This document shows positions 11,592 through 23,405 of a stretch of DNA of 64,000 nucleotides, piece after piece. The stretch is from Ulota crispa (lineage: Eukaryota > Streptophyta > Bryopsida > Orthotrichales > Orthotrichaceae). The stretch is from the NCBI GenBank assembly GCA_963920765.1, contig OY987248.1, positions 2,981,001-3,045,000 on the forward strand. Reading direction: 5' to 3'. How positions within the stretch are numbered: position 1 is the first letter of the stretch; every line of letters starts with the position of its first letter. Below the pieces are notes generated by a model. It did no database searches. It was not told the DNA's origin and saw only the letters and a program-made list of their open reading frames with translations. The position numbers and the translations under genes were made by a program.

Positions 11592-14158
11592 ACTACCGTA
11601 AATGTTATTCCAAATGTACAATTAGAAGGTGGTTCATAGCGTGGCCTGCATCCCAACTCTATACGTGCATTTCACTGTTGGATTCCAACTTTGATGAATT
11701 GTAACAGGTAGAGAGAATAAAGTACTAAACATATGATTGTCTGAATAACCTGTAAGGATGTGGCTGAGTTGGCTCCCAAGTCCCAAGTTGAGATTCTTTT
11801 TTCTTGCTAAATGTAATCTTTTAGCTGTAATCTTCCTTCGTGGCACCCCCAAATTTTCAAATAGTGTTGCCAAGTAAACATTTATAAGTGAACTGGGACT
11901 TTAGGTCACAACGTCAATTTATTAGTCCTTTCAACTAGATTTTGAAAATTTAGTGGGACTCGGGACGTATTCTGGACCACCATTTTAAGATATAATATTT
12001 GTGTCATAATGTGTACATATATGATCAACCGACTTTCTCATGTTGAGTTGTGAATGCAGATGTGAAAGTACAAAATAGAAAGCCCGTTTGTCCCCTAAAG
12101 CAACGTCATTAGAGATAGTGGATGTGTACCTTTACCTTCATTGTTTTATGTTACCAAGCAAATTTCATTGACATCCATGATCAAGTGCAAGTGAGAATTA
12201 ATTTTTTAATCACTCATGTTCAAATTGCGGCCAAGGCTAGGTGAATCCCTTTGAACATTGTATGCAAATGTCATAAGAGCTCAAGCTCAAATAGTACATT
12301 TTTTTTGTTCTAGTTTTGATGACTGTGCAAAAAGTATCTACTGATTGGGCAAGTGCGTAATTGGAACCATCTGATCCTTCCATAGCCCTACCACTTCTAC
12401 CAATTCTACATATATAAAATGTGGCCTTGGTGGGCAATCATCCACCTGTCGTAGACTTGACAAGACAAAACAATCTGGCTGCTGCTCACTGACAGTTGGA
12501 AGCCCAAGTCAAAAGAACTGCAGCTTTCTAGACATATGTACAAGAGAGAGAAGCTGATTCCAGGGTAGTGACGAAACACGTGATTCCTCAGAGATGCTCA
12601 AACTGTTCTCACTCACGAGTGACATGATTCACACCACGACTGCCGGCGTGGTTATGACTACTCTTCAGGTCAAAATGTCAAATTGTTTTGATGGAATGTC
12701 AGGGAAGAAGAAGCGGTACACATTGGTCGACGTCTCCAGGAAGTGCTTGCGAGTTGGAGCTTCGTACAGATTGGGGCATGTGCAGCACTAGTATATAACG
12801 CATGAGTAGGTTAAAAGCTGTGTCTTTTACATCACTGTTGAGTAGGACCGACTTCTGAATTATTCATCAACGTAATAGGGGCTGCGCAACTGTAGTGAGG
12901 GCAGAACAACTGTCATAAGCAAGAAAAAATAGAAAACTGATGTATAAATTATAATGAACAGCACCAAGTCGTTCTTCTATTCAACTACCAGGGATTTCGG
13001 CTACTTGTGTGGACACAACTCCCATGAGGAATCTCTCCACCTGCACAAATCTCCAACATCCACACTTTGAGGAACCCCTAAAAATGCATACTTTCTTCTG
13101 CTTGTCGACGTCGTGTCTGAAATTAGCCGTTCATTATTGGAAACATCTCGTTTCGACGCGAGAAAGCTTTTCTCAAATAGCATGAAAAGAGACTCATCTG
13201 GGATTTTGTCCAACCAATTCCACATAGTCACTTCGTGCTCTTGGCGGTGCTATAAAAAGAGCCTACAGATATACTTGCACACGAAGTTTCTATATAAGCT
13301 CATTTGCTGAGATTGCAAATCCCATATATAACGCAATACCAAGCGATTATGGAGGTAGGAGAACGTAATTTTTTACACTGACTTAATTGCAACACTACCA
13401 TAATTTAGTTGCGGAATACAATGGCACCATAATTTCAAAATCGAAAGGATGAAGCCTGTTAAGATCGAGGCAATTAGGTCAGGAAGTTCTAAAGCATTAA
13501 TTTCATAAAAGGTGGAAGGACCTTGAATCAAACTAGCACCGTCAGCAGATCACGAAGCAAGGAATGTATATTAAGACACTGAAACACTCACCAGTGCACA
13601 ATCTCAACACCCATTTGCACCTGCCTTACGAAGTGTTCACAGGAATTCCAACAATATCCAGGCTTGTGAGAGTTTGAATGCAGATGGTCAAGTGCGATTG
13701 TAATTGACAATGAAGATAGTAAAACTGAATGAGTCACAAGCTCTAAGTTCGATGTCTCATAATATTGAATCCGAATTAATCATAGGAAAAAGAACAGAGA
13801 AGTACTCCGAATGGTATGATTTGTAAGTATTTACTCTGTGGAAGGGTAGAGATCGGAAACCGTTGAGCGGGCTTGAGATAAAATGAACTGGCCCACTGAT
13901 TTCACACTAATAATAGAACCCATTCCACAACTCTTCCCAGCCATGTACCAACTAAGAGTGCTCCCCGTGTAGTCCATCCACCAGAGCTCAAAACTGTCAT
14001 CTACCGTATACTATACACCTCAAGGGATAACGGCACCTGCCAACGCAGGGGAGCCATTTCCCAAAGAATGAAAAGAAGTATCCACCGGTCCGACCTCTTC
14101 AGCCAATTTGCTGTCGATTGTTCATCCAAATCTAATATAGACACACATGCACTCCCTA
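11592..14158. other. Downstream flank of the COBRA-like gene, no gene recognised
   Basis: From about 12400 the composition becomes more GC-balanced, as in the adjoining gene. The short frames at 11634-11873, 12237-12437, 12594-12791 and 13001-13310 lack domains and overlap on opposite strands. The part nearest 14158 should hold the 3' untranslated region of the minus-strand gene. I cannot place its polyadenylation site. Confidence 0.5.
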
Positions 14159-17100
14159 TCACAACCTCAACATAAAAATTCCGAACAGAAGCCATAAAGT
14201 TAACAGCACTGACGGTGCCAGTCGGAAGGAAGCGTTCGTCGGTTGGTAATCCGGCATCACACACTCGTCTCCGTTGAACCAGACTCTCGATGGAAAGCCA
14301 TCGCCCAGAGGAACCTGGATCCCGGGCGTCGGTTGCTTGGTGAACGAGATGACGGACTGGATCTTCCCCGAGGTGAAATTCTCAGCGGCCTCCAAGTAGT
14401 CGTTATACATCTTCATTCCAGTGATAACAAAACTGTTGTTCAGATACGGATCACCCAAACTGTCGTTCAGAAGCGGCAATCTGGTGGTGTTCATGGAGTA
14501 CCCTTCCTGCAACCCCTGCGCAGCATTCGGCATCTCCATCACGGAGTACCAGTCGGGGTACGTGATGTTCGACCAGTCTAACAAGGTTAGCCGTGCACTC
14601 CAGCCTTTCTTGAAGTCGGAGACAACGTGCCAGTTCAGGTTAACTGCACAGTAGTCCGTGCACGGGAGCGGACTCGGGATGCGCTTGTGATTCAGAGTAG
14701 CCCAGGCCGTGATCTTCTTTGTTCGATTTATCGGGGCCAGCGTGAGAGCACCGTAAGGTAGCAACATTGCTCCAGCATCGGCATCACACGTGGGCGCTGC
14801 ATCGCCGTAGAGAAGCGGTGGCTTGGCCGGGTGGCCGCACGCCCCGTTCCTGCACGGTATTACCGACTCATTGTAGTATGCTGAGAATGAAACGCAGCAC
14901 TTGGGCGTTCTCACAACTCCCGCAGTAATGTTGCACGTCACCTGAATCCCATACATTCCAGGAATTACAAAACATTGTTAAGTATGATCAACTGATAAAA
15001 AGGAAGGTAACCTTCGAGAACCATCCAGAATCTAGGATAAATTAGGCTATGAGACAAGATGACGAATCGTTCTACTACGTCAAGGACGTACGTGTGAGCA
15101 TTTTTCAGTGTCTGATTGCACTGTCGTCTCACAATGAGAATGACTCTGACTTCTGGCGAAGAGTGACAAAATAGACTCATAACTTGGTCTCGCCATTGAG
15201 GAACCCTAAATTCCTTGAAATATTTTCTCACTTGCTAAAAAACTAGTATTAGCAAGGTTATGAAAAACAACATCCAGGCTTCTGGGCTCTCTCACACGGT
15301 CACACCATCCCAACATCAAATTTAAAACACATCTTGACCCGGGTAACAGTAGGGATTTCGGCATGTCGAATAGACCAAGCTCTCAAATGCAAGCATCATA
15401 ATTCAATCAGCTGTAGACCACAAACTCTAAACAAAACTATTATGAAACTCAAATCATCAAAACCAACTGCCAATATTAGTACCCGACTAGACCAACACAA
15501 AGATCGATGCTTTACAGTCCATGGTGAAAATTTGAAGAGCAAGGGACAGCAAGTTAAAATTACCTGCCAAGTTTTCACAGCTGAGGTGCTGTGGATGAGA
15601 CTGTCCCAGGGATCTGGATACACGGTGGGTACAATCAGACGGGGCTTGCCACAAGTATAGAACCCGTCGGTGGTGTTGTCGCCATCACCAATTTTAAAAT
15701 CCTGAGGAGGTATCACGTAAGTCATGTCCGTGTTGGCAGGAATAACTTTGTAGACAGTCATCAAGAAAGCAGCCTTGGTCTTGTGCGGATCAATAATGGC
15801 TGGATAAATTGTGCCGTTCTTACAACAGTTCTTAATACCACCAATGTTTGTATCATTAGTTCTGTCTGTGGGCAAATCTAAAATCACTGGGCTCAGTGAA
15901 CAGCACGCAGCCTTATTCACATCCGGACCTAACGGATAACTCCTCCCTGCCAGGCCATTCACACAGACTTTGACATCTGAGTCGTATGTTTGAGCGCCCA
16001 TTATTGTATTGATAAACTCACTCTGTTGCCATGTCCAGGAGAGGTTCCAGTGGTCAATGCGTGTCACAGGCATGTTGTTGGTAATCGACACCTGCACGAA
16101 TCCGTGCGCATCACTACATGAATCAGCATGAAATAAGAGACACAAACCTCAGAATAGAGAAGTACCCTAGCCTGACTGATTTCTCCGGGTCCCTAGATTT
16201 TTCATTAGTGCATCCGCATCGAGACGTGTCATTGCAAGTTGCATAATAAAAAGCATAATTGTAACAACCGAGTGAATTTTGAATATTCGCACAAGAAAGG
16301 CTTCGGTGAGCGGATTCGACAATAAATACACACTAACCTGAGCCGTATAGTATTCTTCGTAAGCCTGAGTGACATCGTACAAGATAGTAATGTTTCCAAT
16401 CTCCGAAGGCAGATAATTCTCACTGTCATCGGTCAGAGTGATGTTCCTATTTTTCTCAAGGCAGCAGGTATACATTGTATTGTCTGCATAAAAAACAAGC
16501 ATGCTTGTTAAATCATAAGGACAAGAACTAGGTCCTTGTAAGAACAAAACGTAGATTTTTTAATACGTGATCGCAACCGAAACTCTAGAGTTGAGAGTGA
16601 CCACACTTCTAGTGGCAACTTGGGCGTAGATCTAGCACATTAACTTACTTCCTTTCATTGTGGGAATGTTGCACATGTAATTCTTGTCCGTAATATTAAT
16701 AGAGGACGGCATAGGATCTGTTTTGACACCGAACTCGGTGCCCGTGAGCTTAATAACTCTCTGGATAAACGTAAGGTTACCAGCTGTCTCAATAGCATTC
16801 TTAAGATCATCCGGGACCTTCGCCGTTATAATGGTACCATTGGACACGTCCACGGGAAACTGTTGCCCGTCTAGTAACACAGCATCTGCAGCAGTGACTA
16901 AGATCTGCAGAGAAAGGAGTGCAAGATAATTCAAGGTCAGAAGGGAGGAGATGAAACTGTGAATTCAGGAAAGGATCTCGAACTGCCGCTTGATCCTCAA
17001 ACAGAACTACCTCCCATGTTTAAAAAAACGCTCGTCACAATTGTTCCTTCGTATTCATACACCCAACATCTCGATACGAGAGTGACTGGGACCTGAAGTC

Positions 17101-18007
17101 AATGAGGGGCATCTCAAAATTCCATTTTGTGCAGAAGATTCCAGAACTGGTGGTAACTAGATGCTGTTTCCTAACTAGAGAAGGCTGTGTCCAGACATTA
17201 TCTTCATCAGCGTAAGTCGATCAGATTGGCATTACCTGCAACTAGATTTAAACAACCTTCGTATCCATACCACCTAAATAGTTAATTTTCCCTGGCTTCA
17301 GATTGTCAGGGCTAAAAACAACTGTATAGGAGACAGGGTGATCATCCAAACCAAGGCCGGAGAGCAACTATAGACTTCGACAATCTACGATGACACGATC
17401 ACACAGGAACATGTGAAACATCGAATATCAAACACCTCTGAATTCGGTCAAAACAGTTCAAGGCAGCTCGTTTTCGAAGTGAGCATTGTTTGCAGTGAAA
17501 TTGTCTGATGATCAGCAGCCTCACCTCGTCATGCTGGAACAAGATCCCCATTGCCCAGTTCTCAAGCGTGGAGTAACCCATATTCGTTAACGTGGCTGTC
17601 GCCTGAAACATGTACGGCTGAATCCAAAGCGTGTCATTGAGAAACGGGTAAATCTTCTTAGTGAAGGTCGATTCGTACACAACAAGCACACCTTGACACG
17701 GAGGGAACAGGTCCTCCATGCCTGGCGCCGGCGCTGGCGCCATCGGTAGCGGAAGGCCAGCAGGCGACTTCACCGGAGCCACTGTTGGAGCTCTGGTTGG
17801 AGCTTTAGATGGTCCTCTGGTTGGAGCTTTAGATGGAGCTTTGATTGGAGCTTTGGTTGGAGGCTTGACTGGAGCTTTGATTGGAGCTTTGGTTGGAGGC
17901 TTGACAGGTTGACCACCGACACCCTCAGTGACCAGGATCAGAACAAGAGCAATCACCACAGCCCTGCTCCCCATAGCTCGCAACGACACTATGCAATTCC
18001 CTGTCAT
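14159..18007 (-). CDS. COBRA-like protein, COBL7/COBL10-type with N-terminal extension
   Basis: Five exons on the minus strand: 17525-18007, 16649-16904, 16338-16483, 15564-16091, 14159-14941. All junctions are GT-AG and the frame is kept throughout (2196 bp with stop, 731 residues). The second Met at residue 12 (17972-17974) gives a cleaner signal peptide (MGSRAVVIALVLILVTEGV) and may be the true start. In order: signal peptide; Pro/Lys/Thr-rich repeats (about residues 34-85); the domain typical of the longer COBRA-like subgroup (CQGVLVVYE ... LFQHDEILVTAADAVLLDG); the COBRA domain with YYTAQVSITN, IDHWNLSWTW and the Cys-rich CCVSFSAYYNESVIPC; FNGDECVMP; and a hydrophobic C-terminal tail for GPI attachment. 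Many N-x-S/T sites suit a glycosylated, plasma-membrane or wall protein. COBRA proteins act in oriented cellulose deposition; the role here is inferred from family. Nothing is broken. It is the only intact host gene seen, and it is more GC-rich than its surroundings. Confidence 0.93.
17790..17912. repeat. 12-bp periodic repeat coding the KAPxKAP segment of the COBRA-like protein
   Basis: On the plus strand the unit GGAGCTTTGATT/GGAGCTTTGGTT and variants repeats about ten times. On the coding strand this gives repeated Lys/Arg-Ala-Pro-Thr/Ile/Ser. Such a minisatellite in exon 1 may vary in copy number between individuals. Extracellular Pro-rich stretches of this kind are often hydroxylated and glycosylated in plants; that is inference here. 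Confidence 0.85.
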
Positions 18008-18800
18008 CGCAATAATCTCTCATTCAACGAATGCAAGCTAGCGCTTCCACCTCGTCCTCAAGCAGGCGACGTCGTCCTGCTCCTCCAGCCTTCAAGAGCA
18101 CCCATGGAACAACCGCCTACACTTCTTGCTATCGATCAGAAAATCCACCTGATCCAACGGCCATCCATGCCACTTCGAGCAACTATCGCTTCAAAATCGA
18201 CCTTCAGGCGTCACCGTGATCACCACCAGACGAAGAGATCACCATCACAAGGCTATATGCATTCGCACTACAGCTCAACTAAGAGCAAAAAGAAGCCTGT
18301 AAAGCAGATCCAGAAAAGGACGACAGTCCGAAAAATCTTGGAGGAGGAACTGAACGTTGAGATGGTTTGAAATGGAGCTAGAAAGATTAGAGAGCTTTCA
18401 CAACGAAGTGCTAGAAGGCTACTACAGTAGTAGTGTATCGTCTTCAGAAATAACACCATCGCGAGACAGAAGATCCTAAACACCAGGACCAACTGCTGAC
18501 CCGACCGAGCGCTAGATGCTATGAAGGGCTGTTTTCGATTCTCGTCCGGACAGCAAACGTGGATGAATGAGGTAGTCTCCATGAGAAACGAACCCATTCA
18601 TAAATGAATGAAGATGTGTATGATCGCAAGGGGAAGTAGGGGAAGATCCTAGAAAGAGGGGCTCCTGAGGACAAACTCCCAGGTAGAGACATTGGCACCC
18701 GGAGGATGAAGGATGTTATGACGCGTGTATCCGGAGAACCTGACAGCCGCGTGAAACAGGGGTCGATTAAATAACTCGTCGAGTGATAGAGTTAAGTAGG
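18008..18800 (-). promoter_or_regulatory. Upstream region of the COBRA-like gene (5' UTR and promoter)
   Basis: The higher GC content of exon 1 continues to about 18780 and then falls sharply into element A1. The frames here (17909-18370 plus, 18268-18597 minus) have no domain and read like untranslated GC-balanced sequence. No TATA box or start site could be placed with confidence, so the region as a whole is offered as the likely 5' UTR and proximal promoter. Confidence 0.45.
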
Positions 18801-18927
18801 ATACTATTCTTAATTTCTTATAGCACCACAGAGATCGAGCACATAGTAACTTTGGTGGAATGATATCATTGCAAATCTCCGAGTCTTTTCAACATTCGGA
18901 CCTCGCGCTCTTAACCCTAAAGGACCA

Positions 18928-19047
18928 GGCCCCTTTCTCTGTGAAAAACACTGAAAACTGCCACTTTGGCCCCTTTCTCTGTGAAAAACACTGAAAATTG
19001 CCACTTTGGCCCCTTTCTCTGTGAAAAACACTGAAAACTGCCACTTT
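18928..19047. repeat. Three tandem 40-bp units inside the A1 terminus
   Basis: The unit begins GGCCCCTTTCTCTGTGAAAA and ends CTGCCACTTT; three copies lie head to tail and differ at one or two bases. The equivalent place in elements 31372-32522 and 62345-63262 has a single diverged unit, so the triplication is specific to this copy. Confidence 0.9.
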
Positions 19048-19086
19048 TTGGGATGAAAGGAATGGTAATCCTTTTCATTTTTTTAA

Positions 19087-19495
19087 GGGAATTATTACAA
19101 TGACACCCTTAATTGCTGACGGGACACCCCCTCTTAAGATGAAAATGTGATTTTTAATGTTGATTTTGCTAATTTTTTTTATTTGGATAAAAAGATTTGT
19201 TTTACCTTTACAATTCTAAGGCTATACTAAAAAGAAAAAGTGTGCTTAAATTTCAAACTAAAAATATAGGACTCTTGTGTTACTTAAACCAAAAATACAT
19301 CAAAAAATAGTATTGGTGCAATAATATTTCAATTTTTTTTTTTGTATTTTTCATGTTTTCTTTCAAGGAGGTGATAATGTTGTGATTGAATGAATGATGG
19401 ACCACTTCATAGATAAAAAGCAACACTAAATTATCAAATTTCATGCTTAGAGGGGGTGTCCCATTAGCAATTTAGGGTGTCGCTACAGCAATTCC
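19087..19495. mobile_element. Mutator-type MITE nested in A1
   Basis: This 409-bp element has inverted ends of about 50 bp: left GGGAATTATTACAATGACAC, right inverse GGAATTGCTGTAGCGACACC, both continuing to GGGACACCCCCTCTWA. A perfect 9-bp target duplication TTTTTTTAA flanks it (19078-19086 and 19496-19504). A 9-bp duplication is the hallmark of Mutator-like elements. It is non-coding. Confidence 0.82.
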
Positions 19496-20327
19496 TTTTT
19501 TTAATCTAACAATAAGATCTTGCTCTAGACAATATGGGGTACTTGGGTAAAAAATGAGCTTATTTCAAATGAAAAGGAGTGAGATATTTACATGTGAAGT
19601 GAAGAAAAAAGTTTTTTTTTGTACTACCCAAAAAATTCAAAAGCCGTTGACCACTCCTATATCAAAAAATTTGCTCTACACAAAGTTGAGGTTTTTTTTT
19701 CCCATGTAGAAGACCAAGTTAGGTATGTGTGGGAGAATTTCAAATCAATTGAAACTATACAACACATGGGAAAAAATAGTAAGTAAAAAGAAGTAGACAA
19801 TGAGTCAAAACACTAAATTGTTAAGAATTTAAGTACTGAAATGAAAAATGCAAATCCCAATGGTTATAATGTTATGATGAACAATCTACATCCTTGGGTT
19901 TTGTTTTTTTTCCAAAATAATGAAAATTGAGTAAAATAAAGGACTTCAAAGTTTATTTTAGAGTAGAGAATCTAGAATTGCCCGCAAACAAAAACTCCTC
20001 ATAACTTTCATCTCATCTATCAGAATTGAATGATTCAAAGCTCCCCATGTCTATATGAGTCTAAAGAACCTATTTCAAATTTTTATTTGAAAAAAATGAA
20101 ATTTTTAAAGAAGCTTTTGGCTCCCCGGGGAGCAGCTTTTTCTAGATTTTCATGCATAACTTCTTCAATAAATGTTAGAATGAAGAAAAAAAAATATTCC
20201 CAAGTAGATCTTTGAATTCCTCACCTTCAATAAAAGTTTCGAAAAATCATGCAAAGTAGTTTAGCCATAGGTACATGTCCAAAATCCCATTTGTCCCCCA
20301 AAGGGACAATGGTCCTTTAGGGGTTAA

Positions 20328-20568
20328 CCCCTGAGCGCCTAGCCCATATTCATCAAAATCTATACCCACTCACATTCAATCCAACCAAATTGTCATCACA
20401 AACAAGATCCACAAAATCTAACCGTATTGAATGGTAGGTGAGACAAGCTCCAAAGTATAGGGAAAAGGACAAATGGTTTGACCTTACCAATAGAAAGATT
20501 ATAACAAGTCAACCAAGAACTTTTTCATTTCTGAGCGCCGCATTTTGAGGTCTTGGGGCGCTCAAGGG
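20328..20568. mobile_element. TTAA element B1 (CCCCTGAGCG type)
   Basis: The 241-bp element starts CCCCTGAGCGCCTAGCCC and ends GGGGCGCTCAAGGG, with TTAA at 20324-20327 and 20569-20572. The left TTAA is also the right TTAA of A1. The same start recurs at 33270 and, less exactly, at 63862. Confidence 0.7.
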
Positions 20569-21063
20569 TTAACTGCAAACATTGGTAAAATTTTGAACCC
20601 TCCATAAGGCCCTTAAAATTTGACACTCTTAACATTTATTGAGCCTAGGCCGGGTACATTAGAAGCATGTGAGAACTTGTGTGAAGTGTCTCTACCTCGT
20701 ATGACTTTCCTATTGTACACAAAAACTATGAATAGAAAATGGCAATCTAGTACTATGTCACAATTTTTTAATTATTCTCCTACTATTGTACACAATCATA
20801 ACTAATACCCTCACAAGAACTAGGTTGAAGATTTTAATATAGAGAAAAAGGACCATGGTAATATTTACATGTAATTGTGACACCCAATGAAAATTGGACA
20901 TGCCAATGTGAGCCATGATTGCACTCAAAGGCATAGTAGGGTGTAAGGAATTTTTGTTATCCCAAAGTACAAATTAAATCAATTAAGGAGATCCCTTGAA
21001 AGGAGTTGTTAGGGGCCTTGTGGAGGGCTCATATTTTTGCTAATGGTTGCTCCACTGCTTCTT

Positions 21064-21090
21064 GCTTATTGCTTAGTGCTTAGTGCTTAG
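21064..21090. repeat. Short tandem repeat GCTTAGT(GCTTAGT)n
   Basis: The word GCTTATT/GCTTAGT is repeated four times head to tail in about 27 bp. It is a simple tandem array just outside the next element. Confidence 0.8.
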
Positions 21091-21093
21091 TCA

Positions 21094-21745
21094 AGGTTGC
21101 TTTACACTAGGAGTCAAGGCCATGAAAATTTGGGACCATTTTGACCAAAATTTCAGCTTCAAGAATTGTCCCAAGTGCCGATTATAATGTGAATATAATG
21201 GGGTTAACTCTCTGGTGTAAAGATCTGAGGCCAAAAAGTTGAGGTTGCTATAGTAAATTTTGAAAACTTCAGGAGAAGAATGATTAAAAAAATCTATTAA
21301 ACCAGGGAACACCATATTCATTAAATTGGGAATTTATAAACACTTTGGGCATTAACTAGGTTTAAGTTGACCAACTTAAATTGAGTTCCAGGTTTAAGGT
21401 GAAGACAACTTGGGAATTTGATATTGTTGTTGTTTTTACTCCATCCTATATTGTTGAGTATCTCATAAGAATGTTTTTATTCAAAAAAACATATTCTAGC
21501 AAAATCTAACAAGGACCTGGTGGTCAAAAATTGGCTTTGCTTTTTTGGATGACCCAATTTTAGGAATTGGGGTTGTATAAGATCTTGTTTCTTAAATAGT
21601 AAAACACGTTCTCATAAAATAGCCTTGACTAATTGACTACTATTGTAAAAACCTTGAGGTTGTTTTCAAAATATGAACCAATCAAATACCAGTATTAGGC
21701 ATATTAGACTTTGGAAATCAGCCTTGCTCTAGTGTAAAGTGGCCT
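21094..21745. repeat. Harbinger-like MITE G1 with family C insertion
   Basis: The left end, AGGTTGCTTTACACTAGGAG then TCAAGGCCATG, is the inverse of CCTTGCTCTAGTGTAAAGTG then GCCT at the right. The interior matches 42130-42668, which has a clear TAA duplication. A family C left end (AACACCATATTCATTAAATT at 21309) marks an insertion of about 110 bp that is absent from the 42 kb copy. Target duplication is unclear here. Confidence 0.6.
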
Positions 21746-21763
21746 TTAGTATCAGTTACTTAA

Positions 21764-22490
21764 CCCCTAAAGGACCATTGTCCCTTCGAGGGATAAATGG
21801 GATTTTGGGCATGTACTTACGGCTAAACTACTTTGTGTGATTTTTTGAAACTTTTGTGGAAGATGGAGAATTCAAAATCTATGTGGGCATCTAGTTTTTT
21901 CTTCATTCCGACATTTATTGAAGAAGTTAAAAAACAAATTTATGGAAAACAAGGGAGGGCTGGCAGCCCAAAAATTTCTTTAAAATTTCATGTAAAAATA
22001 AACAAAAATACAAGATAGGTTCTTTAGACTTATACATACATGGGGAGCTAACCAGAGTTTTGAATCATTTGATTTTGATTGATGAGATGAAATCTAGGAG
22101 AAATTTTAGTTTGCGGGTAGGTATGGTTTCTCTCAAAACCACACCTACCCGCAACTAAAAATTTCTCATAACTTTCATCTCATCAATCAAAATTGAATGA
22201 TTCAAAGCTCCCCACATATGTGTAAGTCTAATGAATCAATTTATATTTATATTTTAAAAAAATTCAATTTTTAAAGAAGTGTTTGGGATGCCCGCCCTCC
22301 CTTATTTTCTAGAAATTCATTTTTAACTTCTTCAATAAATGTTGGAATGAAGAAAAAACTAGATGCCCACATAGATTTTGAATTCTCCATCTTCCACAAA
22401 AGTTTCAAAAAATCACACGAAGTAGTTTAGTTGTAATTACATGCTCAAAATCCCATTTATCCCCCAAAAGGGCCAACGGTCCTTTTGGGG
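21764..22490. mobile_element. TTAA element A4, long palindrome (foldback)
   Basis: The 727-bp element has TTAA on both sides (21760-21763 and 22491-22494) and ends CCCCTAAAGGACCATTGTCC / inverse CCCCAAAAGGACCGTTGGCC. The two arms of about 350 bp are reverse complements of high identity, with the centre near 22127 (GCGGGTAGGTATGG ... CACACCTACCCGC). Each arm matches the right end of elements A1 and 62345-63262. No coding frame. Confidence 0.88.
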
Positions 22491-22531
22491 TTAAAACTTG
22501 TATGATGAAGCTTTCTGCATGATGTCATACT

Positions 22532-22857
22532 AAGGTAGTTTGCTCATAAACCGTCCACGCATTAACATCGCCCACCTTCTCAAATGTTCCCTTGTTGTAC
22601 ATGCTTTTTTTCAAAGGTTTCCAAACGTACAAAGAGTGTACATTTGAGGAGGTGGGTGGTTTTAGAGACCTATGGCCTTTCCACTTCAAAATTTCATACC
22701 TAATTCCACAAAACTGCAAAAAAATGAAATAACTTGGGTTAAATGTCAATTCTTCTTGTCTTTCAAAGAAAATTTACTAAAAAATAGTTCAAGAAGTTTC
22801 ACCTCCTCAAAATTCAGTTTCAGCCCTTAGATGGACGGTTTATGAGCACACTACCTT
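22532..22857. repeat. Family E MITE, copy E2 (inverted)
   Basis: The left end AAGGTAGTTTGCTCATAAAC and inverse right end GTTTATGAGCACACTACCTT bound 326 bp. The interior is the reverse complement of 6104-6427, including CTTAGATGG near the right end and TTCTTCTTGTCTTTCAAAG. The minus-strand frame at 22525-22749 is element sequence. Confidence 0.75.
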
Positions 22858-22993
22858 ATGGGTCATGGGAATTTACTACAAAACATATGCATGTCACAAT
22901 TATGCTAGTGATAACAAACTGTTGCTTTATTACCGTAAAGTATGATTCAGTAACTTGATCACAAGTCTCAAGCTTTTCAACATTTTGATGCCA

Positions 22994-23300
22994 GGGCCAC
23001 ACAGACTCAAAACCGGCAGTTTGAAACGGATGAGAAGTAACTTGTATTTTTGGAAAATTGGGAGACAGCTACTTTTCCAAGTTTTCATCTACTATTTACC
23101 TAAAGATAACCTCTTCGCCATTCTAGGGCAAGAGGTTTGAGATGGTAGATTGTGAACTCTCAAAATTGGCAGTTTTGTATAGACTAGAAAAAGTGGGCTT
23201 TGAAAAGCCAAAGAATCTGCTTTTTCACAAACATGTAAGAACCACCACCTGTTTTTTACAAACTGCAGGTTTGAACTGGCAGTTTTGGCCTGTGTGGCCC
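22994..23300. repeat. Inverted-repeat element with GGGCCACACAG ends
   Basis: The left end, GGGCCACACAGACTCAAAAC then CGGCAGTTTGAAAC, is the inverse of GTTTGAACTGGCAGTTTTGG then CCTGTGTGGCCC. Length is about 307 bp. No clear target duplication; it is non-coding. Confidence 0.65.
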
Positions 23301-23405
23301 GGCCTTGGGCCTTGCTCGTAACTACAAAGGTGCGCCACTGTGCACCCTACATCCATATGGTTTGTGATATTACTCATGATACTTTATGCATGTTATTGTC
23401 CATAT

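Larger units (their letters stand above)
18915..20323. mobile_element. TTAA element A1 (long form), carrying a nested Mutator-type MITE
   Basis: TTAA lies on both sides (18911-18914 and 20324-20327); the ends are CCCTAAAGGACCAGGCCCC and, at the right, ACAATGGTCCTTTAGGGG. The 1409 bp include a triplicated 40-bp unit at the left end and a 409-bp nested MITE (19087-19495). The interior matches elements 31372-32522 and 62345-63262 over most of its length. No transposase frame is present. Its right TTAA is shared with the next element (20328). Confidence 0.8.

Noticed and set aside
17718-17912. Plus-strand Gly/Ala/Leu-rich frame opposite the COBRA-like exon 1.
   Set aside because: It is the antisense reading of the 12-bp coding repeat.
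18911-18922. TTAACCCCTAAA looks like plant telomere repeat (CCCTAAA) or telobox.
   Set aside because: It occurs once per element end, is followed by family-specific GGACC, and is never in tandem. It is a transposon terminus.
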